NCBI GenBank assembly: GCA_002393705.1
Contig: DGTH01000147.1
Coordinates: 433-8,243 of the forward strand
Length of the DNA stretch: 7,811 bases
Origin: Prevotella sp. UBA4341
GTDB taxonomy: Bacteria; Bacteroidota; Bacteroidia; Bacteroidales; Bacteroidaceae
Direction of reading: 5' to 3'
Part shown: piece by piece, positions 6,174 to 7,811 of the stretch
Position numbering within the stretch: the first letter of the stretch is position 1
Layout: each line of letters starts with the position of its first letter
Program-made: the position numbers and the translations under genes
The notes under the pieces: model-generated
What the model was told of the DNA's origin: nothing
The model's database searches: none
What the model saw: only the letters and a program-made list of their open reading frames with translations

Positions 6174-7264
6174 AGATACTCCTCTTAGGCGAATACAGTA
6201 ACATGCACGCCACGCTGGCCGACGGTTTCCGCAAGCTGGGCCACGAGGTGACGGTAGCCTCCAACGGCGACTTCTGGAAAAACTATCCCCGCGATGTTGA
6301 CCTCGCCCGCCGTGAAGGCAAGCTCGGCGGTCTTCAGCTCATGGCCAAGGTCTATGCCCAACTGCCCCGTTGGCGCGGTTTCGATGTCGTGCAGCTTATC
6401 AACCCGATGTTTCTCGAACTCAAGGCCGAACGCCTATTCCCCATTTACCGCTACCTGCGTCGTCATAACCGTCGCATCTTCCTCGGAGCTTTCGGCATGG
6501 ACTACTACTGGGTCCACGTCTGCACCTACGACAAGCCCTTGCGCTATAGCGACTTCAACATCGGCTCTGACGTACGCACCGACCCTGATGCCATTAAGGA
6601 GCAACGCGACTGGCTCGGCACCCCCAAGGAGCGCCTCAACCGTCTCATCGCCCAGACCGCCGACGGCATCATTGCCAACCTCTACGAGTACTGGCGCTGC
6701 TACCATCCCGCCTTCCCCGAAAAGACGGTCTATATCCCCTCTCCTATCAGCCCCAGTAGCCCCAGCAGCCCCAGCAGCCCCAGCAGCCCCATCAAGCTCT
6801 TCCTCGGCATCAGCAAGGCCCGGAGCACCTACAAGGGTACCGACATCATGCTCCGCGCTGCCCGGGACCTCCAGCAGAAGTACCCCGACCGCCTCACCCT
6901 CCAGATAGCCGAAGGACTGCCCTTTGCCCAGTATCAGCAGCTCATGGACGGCAGCGATGTCATCCTCGACCAGCTTTACAGCTACACGCCCTCCATGAAC
7001 TCCCTCCTCGCCATGTCCAAGGGCATCGTCGTCGTAGGTGGCGGAGAACCTGAATGTTACGACATCCTCAACGAAACGGAGCTGCGTCCCATCATTAACG
7101 TTCTGCCTCATTATGACAGCGTCTATCATGAGCTCGAACAGCTTATCCTCCATCCCGAGCGCCTACCCCTGCTCAAACAGCAAAGCATCGACTTCGTCCG
7201 CAAGCACCACGACACCCTCAAGGTAGCGCGCCAGTACTTGGATTTCTATACAAGGAAAGGCTGA
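6170..7264 (+). CDS. GT-B fold glycosyltransferase (GT4-like), third of three
   Basis: A 364-residue enzyme with two Rossmann-like halves. The N-terminal half starts MKILLLGEYSN, includes the glycine-rich turn and GHEVTVAS (24-31), and ends near IIANLYEYWR (167-176). The C-terminal nucleotide-sugar half starts at KLFLGISKARSTYKGTD (209-225), with the Arg/Lys pair typical of GT4 donor phosphate binding. It continues to DVILDQLYSYTPSMNSLLAMSKG (263-285) and the GGGEPECYD loop (290-298). That last region aligns by position with the GT4 EX7E donor-site motif, but its first Glu is not obvious. The halves are joined by a Ser-Ser-Pro repeat (194-207) encoded by a 9-bp tandem repeat. The ATG overlaps the previous stop. 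It likely adds a sugar to the same glycan as its neighbours. Family assignment is good; exact CAZy family and specificity are not determinable by eye. Confidence 0.82.
   Translation: MKILLLGEYSNMHATLADGFRKLGHEVTVASNGDFWKNYPRDVDLARREGKLGGLQLMAKVYAQLPRWRGFDVVQLINPMFLELKAERLFPIYRYLRRHNRRIFLGAFGMDYYWVHVCTYDKPLRYSDFNIGSDVRTDPDAIKEQRDWLGTPKERLNRLIAQTADGIIANLYEYWRCYHPAFPEKTVYIPSPISPSSPSSPSSPSSPIKLFLGISKARSTYKGTDIMLRAARDLQQKYPDRLTLQIAEGLPFAQYQQLMDGSDVILDQLYSYTPSMNSLLAMSKGIVVVGGGEPECYDILNETELRPIINVLPHYDSVYHELEQLILHPERLPLLKQQSIDFVRKHHDTLKVARQYLDFYTRKG
6749..6790 (+). repeat. In-frame 9-bp tandem repeat (Ser-Pro-Ser units)
   Basis: Four full copies and a two-thirds copy of AGCCCCAGC. The first copy ends in T instead of C, and the next three (6758-6784) are identical. 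Each unit encodes Ser-Pro-Ser, giving a (SSP)n stretch at residues 194-207 of the GT-B enzyme, at the junction of its two domains. Because the unit is a multiple of three, copy-number change would alter linker length without shifting the frame. Confidence 0.95.
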
Positions 7265-7299
7265 TTCCATTTCGGAACCAGCCTTTCCTTTTCTCTTTT
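7252..7299 (+). terminator. Strong intrinsic terminator of the glycosyltransferase operon
   Basis: A perfect 12-bp inverted repeat (AAGGAAAGGCTG at 7252-7263 with CAGCCTTTCCTT at 7279-7290) is extended, after one mismatch, by TTCC/GGAA (7265-7268 with 7274-7277) and closed by a 5-nt loop. A T-rich tract (7289-7299) follows. The TGA stop of the last glycosyltransferase gene (7262-7264) lies within the left arm. On the minus strand the same hairpin is followed by a T-poor sequence, so it is less convincing as the rpsP terminator, although it may work in both directions. Confidence 0.88.
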
Positions 7300-7301
7300 G
7301 T

Positions 7302-7331
7302 CCCTTCGTGCCCGAAGGGTTCTCCCCGGGG
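7302..7331. other. GC-rich inverted repeats between the convergent operons
   Basis: CCCTTCG (7302-7308) and CGAAGGG (7313-7319) form a 7-bp hairpin with a 4-nt loop; the palindrome CCCCGGGG (7324-7331) follows a few bases later. They lie in the 80-bp gap between the glycosyltransferase operon and rpsP. On the minus strand the first hairpin is 3' of the rpsP stop but is followed by an A-rich rather than T-rich run. It may be a Rho-type or mRNA 3'-end structure; function is unknown. Confidence 0.45.
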
Positions 7332-7344
7332 GGAAAGAGGATTG

Positions 7345-7811
7345 TTAAGCCTCCGTAGCTGCAGGTTCTTCGGCAGGAGCCTCAGCAGCAGCGGCCTCGG
7401 CAGCCTTTGCAGCCTCTTCCTCTGCCTTAGCAGCAGCCGCAGCAGCCTTCTTCTCGGCTACCTTCTTGGCTATCTCCTCGTTAATCTTCTTCTCCTGATC
7501 GAGCTCCTTTGCTACAGCATCCTTCTTGGCTTTTGCCTCGGCTTCACGAACCTTGTCAAAACCCTTCTGCTTGTCGGCTTTCCAGGCATCGAACTTCTTC
7601 TGTGCGGTTGCCTCGTCGAATGCGCCCTTCTTAACGCCACCCTTCAGGTGTTTCATCAGATAGACGCCCTCGCCACTGAGGATGTTACGTACGGTGTCTG
7701 TAGGCTGAGCACCTACCTCAACCCAGTAAAGTGCACGCTCGAAATTCAAATCTACTGTGGCAGGATTGGTGTTGGGGTTGTAAGTACCAATCTTTTCAGT
7801 AAATTTACCAT
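7345..7811 (-). CDS. rpsP: 30S ribosomal protein S16, N-terminus beyond window
   Basis: Partial gene: 154 codons are visible and read off the right edge. About 30 N-terminal residues are missing, judging from the usual S16 start. The visible part begins [20 protein letters not shown], continues [20 protein letters not shown] and [15 protein letters not shown], and is diagnostic for S16, which binds 16S rRNA and helps assemble the 30S subunit. After the conserved core (ending about GGVKKGAF) comes a tail of roughly 90 residues. It is first Lys/Glu-rich and likely helical ([12 protein letters not shown] to [11 protein letters not shown]), then an Ala/Glu run ending in AEEPAATEA. Bacterial S16 is usually about 80-90 residues; extended charged tails occur in Bacteroidetes. 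An apparent internal start at 7749 is the Leu codon TTG within the core, not a real start. It converges on the glycosyltransferase operon with an 80-bp gap. Confidence 0.95.
   Translation of the reverse strand, partial: GKFTEKIGTYNPNTNPATVDLNFERALYWVEVGAQPTDTVRNILSGEGVYLMKHLKGGVKKGAFDEATAQKKFDAWKADKQKGFDKVREAEAKAKKDAVAKELDQEKKINEEIAKKVAEKKAAAAAAKAEEEAAKAAEAAAAEAPAEEPAATEA

Noticed and set aside
6749..6790. Short tandem repeat considered as a CRISPR or phase-variation switch
   Set aside because: Contiguous 9-bp units without spacers exclude CRISPR, and a three-codon unit cannot switch the frame on or off.
6294..6908. Plus-strand open frame of 204 codons, rich in Ser/Ala/Pro, inside the GT-B gene
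   Set aside because: Low-complexity shadow in another frame of a gene with strong domain evidence.
6434..7153. Long minus-strand open frame (239 codons) opposite the GT-B gene
   Set aside because: Ala/Gly/Val-rich shadow of a GC-rich gene, with a Gly-Ala repeat that is simply the complement of the Ser-Pro repeat; no domain or promoter seen.
7747..7749. Apparent start codon of a 134-residue minus-strand protein
   Set aside because: The TTG is the internal Leu of the conserved S16 sequence; the frame continues open to the window edge with S16-matching residues.

Overview
The window looks like a chromosomal segment from a member of the Bacteroidales, most likely a Prevotella-type species. Three things point there. 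There are perfect Bacteroidetes-type promoters (TTTG, 19-20 nt, TAnnTTTG). There is a ribosomal protein S16 with the long Lys/Glu/Ala tail seen in this phylum. There is also a signal-peptide-bearing porin O/P-type outer membrane protein. No Shine-Dalgarno-like sequences stand out before the genes, which also fits this phylum. Genus level is inference.

Layout, left to right. The 5' end of ppdK (pyruvate phosphate dikinase) runs off the left edge on the minus strand. It is separated by an AT-rich 209-bp divergent promoter region from rlmD, a 23S rRNA uracil-C5 methyltransferase on the plus strand. The rlmD stop overlaps the ATG of a porin O/P-family gene, so the two form a tight operon. The porin converges on a minus-strand Wzx-type polysaccharide flippase, and their stop codons overlap. 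The best terminator candidate for the rlmD-porin operon lies inside the flippase coding sequence.

Divergently from the flippase runs a plus-strand operon of three overlapping glycosyltransferase genes: two GT-A family 2 enzymes and one GT-B enzyme. It ends in a strong intrinsic terminator that overlaps the last stop codon. A minus-strand rpsP (S16), whose N-terminal codons lie beyond the right edge, closes the window.

The flippase and the three glycosyltransferases form a compact surface-polysaccharide cassette. The glycosyltransferases would build a lipid-linked oligosaccharide on the cytoplasmic face, and the flippase would move it across the inner membrane. No polymerase, initiating sugar-phosphate transferase or chain-length regulator is present here, so those functions must be encoded elsewhere. 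The cassette is embedded between housekeeping genes.

I see no mobile element, CRISPR array, tRNA, rRNA gene or clearly new system. The most notable signals are two promoters whose -7 box ends only 4-6 nt before the start codon (predicted leaderless mRNAs), a terminator embedded antisense in the flippase gene, and an in-frame 9-bp tandem repeat encoding a Ser-Ser-Pro linker in the GT-B enzyme.
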